A DNA stretch of 64,000 nucleotides from the NCBI GenBank assembly GCA_949130495.1, contig OX422211.1:400019049-400083048 (forward strand), written 5' to 3'. The translations under genes and the position numbers were made by a program. The stretch's first letter is position 1; each line of letters starts with the position of its first letter. The notes below the pieces were generated by a model, which worked only from the letters and a program-made list of their open reading frames with translations, made no database searches and had not been told where the DNA came from. Below are positions 12,385 to 22,527 of the stretch, in pieces. The stretch is from Sambucus nigra (Eukaryota; Streptophyta; Magnoliopsida; Dipsacales; Adoxaceae).

Positions 12385-13687
12385 CTTAGATGTTATATTT
12401 TGGCCATGTTTCAAGGGCCTAGGACTCAGTCGGGTCAGGATCGTACCATACCATCATCCTCTTATAGGATTTAGTGGAGAGAAGGTTCACCCCCTGGGAA
12501 TGTACGAGATGGACGTTAGGATGGGGGACAAATGGCCGAAGCAGTTGACCAGAAAGATTAATTTTTTCATTATGGATGGAAATCTCTTCTCGTCCTATAC
12601 CCTCAAAGTGGGATGAGTAGCACTCAAAGATTTTGAAGTCGTGTCTTCAACGGTACACCAAATAATAAAATTCCTGACTCCTTATGAAGTAGGGGAAGTT
12701 CAGGGTGACCAAAAGTCGGCATGAGAGTGCTACATCAGCTCATTTAAGGAGAGAGAAGCCCACAAGAAGGCAACCACCACTTATAATATTTACACCCTTG
12801 ATCCAAGAGACGAGACAAAGCTCAAGAAAGGGGAGGTTACAAAAGAGGTAGAATCAATCGTACTTAATGAGGATGAGTTGGAAAAAATTATGCAGGTCAG
12901 CAAAGCCTTAAAATAGGAGACTAAAGGTGAGCTAATCAAGTTACTGAGGAGAAGACAGAGTATACTTGCTTGGAGTCATGCAGACATGGCATACATCGAC
13001 CCCAAGGTAATGTGCCACAAGCTCTATGTGGTGGAAGGTGCCAATCCAATTAAGTAGAGAAGAAGAATTTCTTCTCGTGAGAAGTATGGATGAGGTTAAC
13101 AAGCTTAAAGAGTCTGAGTTCATCAGAGAAGTCAACTATCCTAAATGGTTATCCAAAGAAGTAATAGTGCCCATAACCAATGGAAAATTGAGGAAGTATG
13201 TGAATAAAGATGCTACAAAGGGGGGCTGAGCTGACCCCAGAAAGAAGAGGAGTGATAAGTGCAGAGAAGATGCTCCAGCCAGGTGAGATGTCCCTTTCGA
13301 TGATGATAGTGACAATTCGAATCTTCCACCAAAGGATGACGATGTACCTATCAAGAGGCTCAACAAGATGTAATTTGGGGTAAACATGATTTGTGGTGGT
13401 TTAGCCAGAGGAGGCTCTGAGGTGGATGATTTAAAAGTTCATGTGGCTGAGGCCAAGGCTGTCATAAAGGCTGAGGTTGTACATTCAGCCTCCATTAAAG
13501 TAAAATTTGAGAAAAATAAGAAGGTGGACTTGGATACCCTCATAGTCAACTTTTCAAGGCTAGATTTTAAAGGCATCTTACCTCGGCCGACCATAGGAGA
13601 TGAAGACTTAGAGTCGAGGTTCTGCTTAAATTTAAACCTTGGACCATCTTCGATGGATCCACTTGTTCAGTACATCAGAGAACTTAT
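12385..13687 (+). pseudogene. Tat-like pol relic: protease, start of RT, misplaced gag piece
   Basis: This is a broken polyprotein of the non-chromovirus Ty3/gypsy group (Tat/Grande/Retand type). From 12385 the translation shows the end of the aspartic protease (FWPCFKGLGL, then PLIGFSGE and HPLGM), then the linker to RT with ILAWSHADM and IDPKV near 12960-13010, then the RT start with FIREVNYPKWL near 13118-13150. Frames contain stops (for example near 12618, 12703 and 12914) and a frame shift around 13055. The RT catalytic body and RNase H are absent. Instead, after LRKYVNKD near 13195-13212, the sequence resembles the gag-protease junction (MICGGLARGG near 13388), which normally lies upstream of protease. 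The pre-integrase segment (MDPLVQYIREL) follows, and the solo LTR interrupts there. Clearly non-functional. Confidence 0.8.
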
Positions 13688-16598
13688 TGTGACACCCCGC
13701 CTAATTAAATACCGGGCGATCACTCCTTTATTAAATTAAAATCAAGGTGAACACTTGGATCATTCTTAGCATCACTGTCATTCCAATTTAAACACCCTAA
13801 TTAATTAAGCTAAGTGTCAAAACCATTTAACATTCCTTTCAAAGTTTTATTTATTTATTTTATTAAACAATCAATCCAATAATTTAACATTCAACAACTG
13901 GCTACTAACAATAAAACTTAAAGTAAACCATCCAGAATATAACAAATTCCAAAGTGACAATACTAGAAATAGATGAAGTACAATACCCAAATAACAACTG
14001 AAATATGGAAAGGGCGACACATGCCCCAATAATGAACATGCTAGGAGTAGAATCAAATGGATGAAGTCGTCTAAACAACAGGCCTGCAACTCCCACCTAA
14101 GCTGCAGCGCGTTCCTGCCAAAGGACCCTATGCAAGACGCCCCTGTGGCTGGGCACCTGTAATATATACATATATATATACAAGAGAGAAAGATAAATGG
14201 AAACGGGTCAGAGCCCGATAGTGTATATGATTTAAAAATTCGTTTAACAAGTATTTAAATTGATACAGGCCAATGCAACAACATATTAGTGCGACACTCT
14301 CTTGAGAAATTCTCGCCTCTCTTCTAATGTGCACTCCTATCACACTAACCTTCCCAATGGTTTATCTCATCATATATCACACTATCCTTCCCCAAGGATT
14401 TAATTTATCTTAGGTGACTCTCAAGATTTATGATTTAACAACATCATGGTTTAAAAGGATAATTTCATTTAATACAAAACGCTCATTTTAACTTTATTGA
14501 TTCATAAAGTTTTTCAATATCATATTATACTTTTCAAAACAAGTATTTCCAATTTGAGTCATTTCACATGTCTTACTTACCATAACACAGTAGGCAGTTT
14601 CCCAAATTTCAGAAGTTCGTATATATATATTAAATACTCGTATAATATATATATTCTAACAGCACCCCACATAAAAATTATGGTGCGGGCATACTCTACT
14701 ATCCAATCCCCGTATCAATCGTACTAAAGGGAATATAAGTTCGAAATCACTCTCGAACTGTATAAATATATACACAAACAATATTGAGGCGAAGCATAGT
14801 TTCCAAGTCCAAGAGGTCAGTACATACCCTCACGTTTCTTAGGACCGTGACTACCGATTCGATAGCCTGTACCTAGGATTTCTATCTTCTAGGGTACGAG
14901 TCAATATCCCCCATAAAGGCCCATTCAAGATATGACCGTCCCAGCGCGGTAACCTCAGGGATAGCAAGTAGCGCGAGCATGATTTTCACAAGTATATAAT
15001 ATATGCATACACAATCATATAAATATACCACTTTTATTATATCAATTTAGGTTTATCCCGTAACCCACATTCACAACATTTATCCTTATTTTCCCATTAT
15101 TATATATCAAGTATAATGGTTCATTTCTAACTTTAATTCGGAGGGTTTTTCCAACTTACTACGTGATTGGACATAAATATTGTATATTTATTCCCCTAAT
15201 TTCATTGCATTTGTGAACCCGAGTGATGTAACCTACATGGATTTGACGCAAATTTATGCTAATAATCTTCGTTGGCAAGTATTTCGTGTTTCGTGCTTCT
15301 CTTATTGGTTTTACAGGTTAATTATGCAAGCAGCGCAAAAGAGAAAGCGAGACAATGAAAGAAAAGCTAAGAAGGAAAGTTCAAGGGCATTTTGGTAATT
15401 CTGCAGCCAGATCCCGAAGGATGAGTCAACTGGAAAGTTGAAGAGCTCGGAACAACGAGAACACTGGAAGAAACGGTACCCAAATCCGAGCTACGGTTGA
15501 TGAGTTATGACCCGTTGAAGTTGAAGAAAAATCCAAGGAAGAAAGGAAAGAAAACAAAAAAAATTCTAAGTGTTGAATGGAAGAAAAAGCACCCCAGACC
15601 AGCAAACATTCGCGAACCCAGAGGCGAACCGGTTTGGGGGGCGAACCAGTTCGAGGAACATGCGAACCGGTTCGGGGGTCCTGAAGCGCGATTTTTCTCC
15701 TTTAATCTGATTGGCTCTACGGTTTCCTTCTTATACAACATCAAAATTTCATGTCTTAATCCTCTACATCACAAAAGTTTCCAGAATATCATTTAAGTCA
15801 TCACTACATGCAATTTCCTATCTCAAATTGGGTTTTTCTTCAATACAATTCATCCTAATCATTCCTAAACCAATATGAAAGATGCATCGACGAAATAAGC
15901 AAGATAAACACTTGCCTGGGATTTTCGACGTTCTGGTTTGGTGCCGAATTTGGTGTGGTTGCATTCCCCGTCTCGCGATCTACGCGTTGGTGGTGGCGGC
16001 GGTGCAAACGGATGGATTCAGGGCCCTGGATTGCTTTGGAAGCTCTCTCCTTCCCTCTCCTATGGCCGTCACTTATCTTTGGTTGTTCTATCCCTAGAAG
16101 ACAACCTTAGACATCTGATACTACCCTTGAAATTTCGTGGGTTTAGTTACCCAAAAATGTAAAATGACCAAAATGCCCTCCCGGGGTACTAATTAAGCCT
16201 AAAATTGCCCCGAGACTCAAACCAAACCCCCGGGTACACATTTATGACTATCTCGACCCTTCCGGACACGTTGGCGCACTCAAAACGACCATACGGATAA
16301 CTAAAAATATTTCACTTTTATTAATCAACATTTATTCCCGACGCGACACAGGCGCGTCCCGACTTAAATTTCCATAATTGTCATTTTATTCACACGTGAC
16401 AATACTATAAAAATAAATCTCATATATTTCTATACTCATCTAGTAACATTCATCCAATAACAAATTTCCATAATTACTAACTCTCGTCACGCTAGTAAAT
16501 ATTTAAAACAACATTCCAGATTAAAATTAAATTAATTTATCTCAATTAAATTTAATAAATCCCATAATTTAAAAGCTATAAAAATACGGGGTATTACA
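13688..16598. mobile_element. Solo LTR 1 (2.9 kb) inserted in the Tat-like pol relic
   Basis: It starts TGTGACACCCCGCC and ends ACGGGGTATTACA, so the ends are TG...CA with a short inverted repeat. It is flanked by a perfect 5-bp target duplication CTTAT (13683-13687 and 16599-16603). No internal region, PBS or second LTR is present, so this is a solo LTR left by LTR-LTR recombination. The pol reading frame is continuous across the site if the insert and one CTTAT are ignored, which confirms the boundaries. It belongs to the same family as 54847-58777 (shared start, end and GGGTCAGAGCCCGA). The length and ends resemble long LTRs of chromoviruses such as Tekay/Del, but that family call is inference. 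It contains repeated GCGAACCGGTTCG-like motifs at about 15612-15680. The ORFs inside are not supported. Confidence 0.88.
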
Positions 16599-17790
16599 CT
16601 TATCTTGCGAGACTCAAAAGCTGAAAGAAGGAAACTGCGGTATAAAGTTACTAAGTTTTCGATCATAGGAAATTTTTTATTCAAGAAAGGATTGTTGCTT
16701 CCCCTACTCAGGTGTGTCCACCCATTCGAGGTAGACGACATCCTCAAATACGTGCATGAGGGTTCTTGTTCAAGCCATATAAGAGGAAGATCTTTGGCCA
16801 AGAGGTTAATAACTCATGGATATTGGTGGTCGACCTTAGCTAAAGATACTGCCGCTTATGTCAAGAGATGTGATACATGTCAAAGGTTTGCCAACATCCC
16901 TCATCGAACTTATCAGCCACTGACCTCTATTACCTCACCCTAGCCATTTTTAGTATGGGGGATTGATTGAGTTGGACCTCTTCTAAGGGCCATAGGAAAT
17001 TACAAATACTTGATTATTGCAATAGACTATTTTTCCAAATGGGTGGAGGACGAAGCTATGGTCTCCATAACAGAAAAGAAGGCATTTCAATTCATGTGGA
17101 AGAATATCATCTGTAGGTACGACCTCCCTAACAACCTCATCTATGGTAATGGGAAACAGTTCAAGAATGTCTCTTTAGATAAATATTCCCAGAGGGTCGG
17201 AATCAAACAATTCTTCTCCTCGCCAAACCGACCTTAGGCTAATGGCGAGACTAAGGTTACAAATAGAACTATCCTTAATGGGATAAAAAAGAGTCTGGAA
17301 GATGAAAAGGTCATGTCAACTAAAAAAGTACACGTTGTATTATGGGCCTACAGGACGACAATTAAAAGTTCTACGATGGAGACCCCTTTTATATTGGCTT
17401 ATGGTTCATAAGTTGTCATCCCTACTGAGGTTGGATTTCTTACTAATTAAATTCATATGTACGACCCTCAAGGAAATGCCAAGGAGAGAAGACTCGACCT
17501 TGACCTGATTAAAGAAAGAAGAAAAGATGTCAGGGTGAGGCAAGCAGCCTACTAGTCGAGGACTGCCAAATTCTAGAATCATCGGGTGAAAGAAAGGCTG
17601 ATTTTTATAGGAGATTTAGTTCTTAAAAATACATTGAAGAAAGCCAACTAGCTCCAATCCAATTGGCATGGACCCTATAGAGTTGCTGATGAAGTTTTTC
17701 CTCGCACCTATCGGATGGAGAACCTCGAGGGTGAACCTTTCTCAGACCCCTAGAATGCTGATCATGTGAAGAAGTATTATCAATGAGTTC
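16599..17790 (+). pseudogene. Tat-like integrase relic (zinc-binding, core and C-terminal parts)
   Basis: This is the continuation of the pol relic after the solo LTR. The zinc-binding HHCC domain is readable: YVHEG, SSHIRG and RCDTCQRF between about 16745 and 16890. The catalytic core follows, with IAIDYFSKWVE near 17016-17048 holding the first acidic residue and WKNIICRYDLP near 17097. The second acidic residue, expected in the pattern DNGxQF, is replaced by glycine (YGNGKQF, codon 17145-17147). The third, expected as glutamate in NGQxE, appears as lysine (codon 17253-17255). A stop occurs at about 17235. Later parts include VLWAYRTT near 17338 and the C-terminal WHGPYRVADEV and NADHVKKYY, with more stops and a frame change. 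Its role would have been insertion of retrotransposon cDNA; it cannot do so now. Confidence 0.88.
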
Positions 17791-18029
17791 ATAGTTTTAT
17801 TCTAATACATGTATCTGATTTAGAAGAATAGACATCAAAGAGTATCAATGATCCCTCATCATGCTTGTTTGTTCAACGATTATCCAAATATTTGTATTAA
17901 TCAATCTTAGGCTTCAGAACATAATTTGTGGTGAAGTAAGCTTCAGAAATCCTTGGCAAACCCTCATTCGATGGAGAAGATAGTACTTCGATGGGGTGAC
18001 CATCCATACACTCATAAAAAGATGAGGAT
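17791..18029. other. Region after integrase, no coding content
   Basis: A short non-coding spacer between the end of the integrase relic and the 62-bp tandem repeat. Nothing recognisable is seen; it would be the start of the 3' untranslated region of the Tat-like relic. Confidence 0.5.
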
Positions 18030-18443
18030 GTGTGTAATATGAGGTGAAACATAATTTATTCGGTGATCTCATACCCTGAACATCATTAATTAGGTGAAAT
18101 ACGAGATTAAACATCATTTATTTGGTGATCTCAGACCTTAAACATCATTAATTTGGTGAAATGTGATATTAAACCTCATTTATTTGGTGATCTCAGACTT
18201 TAAGCATCATTAATTTGGTGAAATATGAGATGAAACATCATTTATTTGGTGGTCTCAGACCTCAAACATTATTAATTTGGTGAAATATGAGATTAAACGT
18301 AATTTATTTGGTGATCTCAGACCTTAAACATCATTAATTTGGTGATCTCAGATCCTAAACATGATTAGTTTGGTTAGTTATGAGATGAAACATCATTAAT
18401 TTGGTGATCCCTGACCTTAAACATCATTAATCTGGTGAGTTTT
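18030..18443. repeat. 62-bp tandem repeat, left part (Tat-like 3' region)
   Basis: Units are built from TTTGGTGATCTCAGACC, TTAAACATCATTAATTTGG and TGAAATATGAGATTAAAC. The GATCTCAG element recurs at 18127, 18189, 18251 and 18313, an exact 62-bp spacing. The array was cut by the CACTA transposon and continues at 22272. Tandem repeats in the 3' untranslated region are a known trait of Tat-lineage elements such as Ogre and relatives, which supports assigning this region to the Tat-like relic. Confidence 0.9.
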
Positions 18444-18720
18444 CACTACACCAAATCTGTCGAATTGTCAAGGTCTTTGACCTTGACAAATCCAACTTGT
18501 CAAGGCCAATGACCGTGACATTTCGAGGCGAGACAACTTTTTTTGTCACGGTCGTGTCACGGTCATTGACCTTGACACAAAACTCGCGTTTTGTGTCACG
18601 ATCGTGTCACAGTCAATGACCGTGACACGTTTGTCACGGTTAATAACCCTGACAAAGCCATGACCCTTTTTAAAAAAATTGTCACGGGCATTGACCATGA
18701 CAATTCTGGGCAGAATTTAA
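18444..18720. repeat. CACTA left terminal inverted repeat and subterminal repeats
   Basis: The terminal repeat CACTACACCAAA is followed by many copies, in both orientations, of GTCACGGTCATTGACC and GTCAAGGTCAATGACC-type units, each itself a partial palindrome. In CACTA elements such subterminal arrays are transposase-binding sites; that role is inferred here from position and form. Confidence 0.88.
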
Positions 18721-19235
18721 AAAAAATCTGCTGGGCAGTATGGCCGCTGCCACTGCCTAGCAGTATATTAGTACCTGTTATAGCAACGTTGTACCTCTTC
18801 CAAACATCATATATCCAAACAAACTAAAGATAATGCAAATATATATTCAAAATAGAAACTATTTAAGAAGAAACAACATCACCATCAATTATCTCAAATC
18901 TACAAACTATTTGCATGGAAAAGAGATTTTGTACCGCGACGCTCGGGGACACCTCCTTATCCTTCCCTTCTCTTCCGAATAGCCACATAAGTATAGAGCA
19001 TATGTGGCCTACCCTTAGGGCCACTCCCTGTCCCCTGAATTGAAATAAAGTAAAATTAGTATCCACCCCTCAAATATAGATAAATATAAATCGTAATTGA
19101 AATCGAAATCGAAATTGACATATAAATATAAATACATTACCTGTAGTGTCACTCAAACAGCTAACTTGAGCTCATATGGCACCTCCTTCCAACTAATGTA
19201 CCTCGGGCAATCGTGTCAAATGTAATTCTTTTCAT

Positions 19236-19497
19236 ATCTAAACACTAAGAAATACCATAATCCTATGGAGTTATGCATTGCAAATTCCTTCCAACCGTTG
19301 TGTAGCCAAAAATCAGCAGTTGAAGTTGTCAATTCCACCTTTCAATGGTATCCCATGTTTTGCTAGAAGTTCCAAGTGGTGGGGTATGGAAAGTGGAATT
19401 GACAACTTCAACTAGTGATGTTTGGCTACATAACGGTTGGGAGGAATTTGCAGAGCATCGCTCCATAGGATTATGGCATTTCTTAGTGTTCGGATAG
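19236..19497. repeat. Long inverted repeat inside the CACTA element (arms ~105 bp)
   Basis: The left arm (about 19236-19340) and right arm (about 19391-19497) are reverse complements with few mismatches. Matching phrases include TTGAAGTTGTCAATTCCAC with GTGGAATTGACAACTTCAA, and AATCCTATGGAG with CTCCATAGGATT. The loop is about 50 nt. Transcribed, this would fold into a long hairpin that could be a small-RNA source. It could equally be a nested inverted-repeat element or a palindromic duplication within the transposon. The ORF at 19329-19523 minus is a shadow of this repeat. Confidence 0.85.
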
Positions 19498-19737
19498 ACG
19501 AAGAGATTCAGTCTCCTCTCCACAAATAGGACACCCCAAATAACTATGTACTAATCACCTATTAAAGGTAAGAAGAGTATATTCATGGATTAGTATAAAC
19601 AAAACTTAGATGTAGTTGGAATATTTATGTATTAATCTCCTCTCCACACACGCACACTACAAAAGAGTTAAAATGATAAAGTGCAGATCAATTAAAAGCA
19701 TTAAAAATGGATGTTTCGGTACAAATTGAAATATTTA

Positions 19738-20073
19738 TTACAAATTGATTTTTTTTTTCAAATTCGGGTTATCATAAAAAATGGATTGATATTCGGTAGG
19801 AGCAGCTAAGTCATCCACACTACTATTTAGACGCCTTGGCGCGTGTTGGACAATTGACCACGGCTCGTTGTTGATATACTCCGAGTAAAACACTTGCTTA
19901 ACCTTTTGAAATGCACAAACAAACGGCTCATCGCTCACGTGGTCGTTTCTCTTCAACTTGGACAAGTCAACCATGATCAAATTGGTGACAAGATCAACTT
20001 TACAAGCATTTTTATCCTCAACTCTTACCCATTCACAGTAAAATACAACTAAACACCTATTAAAGGTAAACAA
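19738..20073 (-). pseudogene. CACTA transposase-associated relic, DUF4216-like
   Basis: The 111-residue frame contains VVFYCEWVRVEDK near residue 10-22, a stretch with VDLVTN and MVDLSKL, then DEPFVCAFQKVKQVFYSEY and PWSIVQHAPRR. This pattern (FYCEWV ... EPF..A.Q..QVFY ... W.IV) matches my knowledge of DUF4216, a domain found toward the C-terminal side of plant CACTA transposase proteins. The rest of the protein, including the catalytic TNP2 part, is missing, so this is a fragment. Its minus orientation sets the element's 5' end at 22271. The initial methionine is not a supported start. Confidence 0.75.
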
Positions 20074-20228
20074 AACTTAGATTATAGTATGTTTTATTTA
20101 ATTATCCCTTCATTTAATTATCCTATTAAAGGGTAAGTGGTCCTATCCCATTCAAGACTGCATTTTTCTGTAATATACTTAACAACTCATTCACATTGTT
20201 ACGATTTGAAAAAAATTCGACAGCATAT

Positions 20229-20342
20229 CCCCTTAGTTCTCCAAGTACACGACGTAGATTGGCAGGTGTGAGTGTTATTTCAATTGGTCAATTGAAATAA
20301 CAGTCACACTTGTCAATCTAGTATGTACCCAGAGAACATTAA
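20229..20342. repeat. Second palindrome inside the CACTA element (arms ~55 bp)
   Basis: The core arms are 20256-20286 and 20289-20319, separated by only two bases, with about three mismatches (GTTATTTCAATTG against CAATTGAAATAAC). Weaker pairing continues outward (GTTCTC against GAGAAC, GTACA against TGTAC). It is a near-perfect cruciform or hairpin candidate. Confidence 0.85.
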
Positions 20343-20566
20343 GATACGACTGCAGAACTTCCTCCAAAAGTAACAACTTTAAGCCAATAAGAATATTATA
20401 CAGAAATTATACAATCTCAAACTGTCCAAACGGGACAATTCGAGAGATCTCATTATAGGGGTAATGACTCTCGAACGGGTCTAAGGGCTATTGAATGCGT
20501 ACGCATAAGAACTAGAAGGCTAGTATCTATGCGCACTATATTTAATTTCAAGTATGTTTCATATAA

Positions 20567-20701
20567 TGGGTTAATTCAAATACAAAAATAAATTCATGGG
20601 TTAATTCAAATACAAAAATAAATTCATGGGTTAATTCAAATACAAAAATAATTTCATGGGTTAATTCAAATACAAAAATACAAATTCATGGGTTAATTCA
20701 A

Positions 20702-20741
<40 letters not shown>

Positions 20742-20925
20742 CCCTCCACACCCCCCACTCACCACATACACACACACACACACCTCCCTCCACACCCCCC
20801 ACTCACCACATACACACACCACCACCACCCCCACTCACTATTTAAAATAATCTCAATGTTAATTTCATGTAGTGACTGTCTATTTAAAATAATCTCAATG
20901 TTAATTTCATGTATTGAATTTCTAC
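20567..20925. repeat. Tandem 30-bp repeat, (AC)n microsatellite and 42-bp duplication
   Basis: Between 20567 and 20703 the unit CATGGGTTAATTCAAATACA plus AAAATAAATT repeats about 4.5 times with a 30-bp period. An (AC)n run follows to about 20739. CCTCCCTCCACACCCCCCAC then appears twice. A 42-bp unit starting TATTTAAAATAATCTCAATG is repeated twice at about 20839-20920. All are local slippage products within the transposon. Confidence 0.9.
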
Positions 20926-21779
20926 TATTGTTTTGGGCTTTTTATAAATCATATTCAATGTTAGATATGTGTTTTGTTAAGATATCTAAACTGTTCTATG
21001 GAATTATTTTTTGTATCTTGAAGTTTAAGTTCTAAAATAATCAACCTAAAGTTGTGGTTCATAAAGTATTATCACAAATATAAACTAAGAGTGATAACAT
21101 AACTTTGAGGCATATAAATTAATTGTGACAAAGTAAGATTATGCAAAAGAACCTAAAATTTAAAAAAAGTGTTTTTATTTAAACCCCACTTTTCTTTCTA
21201 TAACTCCTATTTTATTAAACTTTAAATATAATTAAGGGTGTATAGAAAGAAAAGTTAAATAGGAATAAAAACAACATTTTTAAAATATAAAGGGCTCACC
21301 AATTTGATCAAATTTTTCAACAACATAGACTAAATGATATTTTATTTTTCATGCTTTTAGCAATTTCGGATGCCATTTTAACCCTTATTGTAGTTTTTTG
21401 TTGTAATGTCATTTAAAAAAAAATCATTTAGGTATGTAAATATATTGTAATAGATCTTGCCTTCCACAAAATGATATTTTATGGTAAAATTTTATTTGAT
21501 GGATATAAAGTCATGTGATACCTATATGTGTTATTTTGCATCTAATAAAAACAAAAAACGCCATATATGATTTTTTTCTCCATTAGTATAAGTATATAGA
21601 GATTATTTCACACTTAAATCACATATTAAGCCGGCCTTCATTTTTTTATGAAATTTGTAGAAAATTACTTATTTATTTTAAATGAAAATAAATTGTTATC
21701 CAATATTTTTGGATATTATTTATAATTATGAAACTCATACACAAATTAATGTTGTATCAAAATAATATTACATTTTTAA

Positions 21780-21916
21780 CCCCCTACCCCCTACCCCCAC
21801 CCTACCCCACCCTACCCCACCCCCTACCCCCACCCTGCTCCACCCCCTACCCCCGCACACACACACGGACATATATACACACATACACACATATATATAC
21901 ACACAAACATATATAT

Positions 21917-21970
<54 letters not shown>

Positions 21971-22022
21971 ATTAAACTTGAAAGTAGAGAGAGAGAGAGC
22001 AGCGTCGAGAGAGAGAGAGAGT
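21780..22022. repeat. C-rich repeat and (GA)n microsatellite near the CACTA right end
   Basis: The tract 21780-21855 is built of CCCCTACCCC and CCACCCTACC units, almost entirely pyrimidine. It is followed by an (AC)/(AT) stretch and by (GA)n at about 21924-22022 with short breaks. The reading frames here are low-complexity products and not genes. Confidence 0.92.
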
Positions 22023-22075
22023 GAGGGAACGGCGGCAGGGAAAAAAAGAAGGGGTAAATGGTTTTTGCTGCAAAC

Positions 22076-22271
22076 ATTGTCACAGTCGTGTGAAGGTCAT
22101 TGACCGTGACAATTATTTAAAGAATTGTCACGGTCATTGACCGTGACAATTCGTTGTCACGGTCGTGTCAAGGTCAATGACCGTGACACAAAACGAGTGT
22201 TTTATTATGGTCAATGACCTTGACAAGGGTGACCGGTTGAAAGGTGACAATTTTGTCATTTTGGTGTAGTG
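22076..22271. repeat. CACTA right subterminal repeats and terminal inverted repeat
   Basis: Repeated GTCACGGTCATTGACCGTGA-type units in both orientations lie at about 22076-22245, followed by TTGTCATTTTGGTGTAGTG ending at 22271. It mirrors the left end. Confidence 0.9.
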
Positions 22272-22371
22272 TATGAGATGAAACGTCATTAATTTGGTGA
22301 TCTCAGACCCGAAACATCATTAGTTTGGTGATCTCAGACATTAAACATCATTATGTGATGAGATAAAATTT
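22272..22371. repeat. 62-bp tandem repeat, right part
   Basis: Continuation of the minisatellite after the CACTA insertion: TATGAGATGAAACGTCATTA, then TTTGGTGATCTCAGACC twice. It ends near 22371. The following 150 bp to the antisense ORF show nothing recognisable. Confidence 0.9.
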
Positions 22372-22527
22372 CTTGATAGAAGATAGTAGTAGATACGAGA
22401 CATAATGGAACTAAACTTGCATTAATAATAAATGAGTTACAAAGAGTCTCATAGTAGTTCATGACAAAAGATGGGGTTACAACAAATCTTCACAAAATAA
22501 AAACTAAAACAGGGAAAAGCCCTTAAT

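Larger units (their letters stand above)
18444..22271 (-). mobile_element. Defective CACTA (En/Spm-type) DNA transposon
   Basis: The left end begins CACTACACCAAATCTG and the right end finishes TTTTGGTGTAGTG, giving terminal inverted repeats of about 12 bp with the diagnostic CACTA. Both ends carry clustered subterminal palindromic motifs around GTCAATGACCGTGACA. The 3-bp flanks are TTT (18441-18443) and TAT (22272-22274); the uninterrupted minisatellite unit reads GTTATGAGATG, so the original target was probably TAT with one base changed on the left. The only coding trace is a DUF4216-like segment on the minus strand. No TNP2-type catalytic region is visible, so the copy is non-autonomous. 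The interior holds long hairpins and microsatellites. Confidence 0.93.

Noticed and set aside
15497..15796. 99-residue lysine-rich ORF as a possible gene
   Set aside because: It lies inside solo LTR 1, overlaps an antisense frame of equal quality, and its content comes from A-rich sequence and the GCGAACCGG repeats.
21728..22083. ORFs with RERERERE and SLSLSLSL repeats
   Set aside because: Translation of the (GA)n and C-rich microsatellites in the CACTA element.
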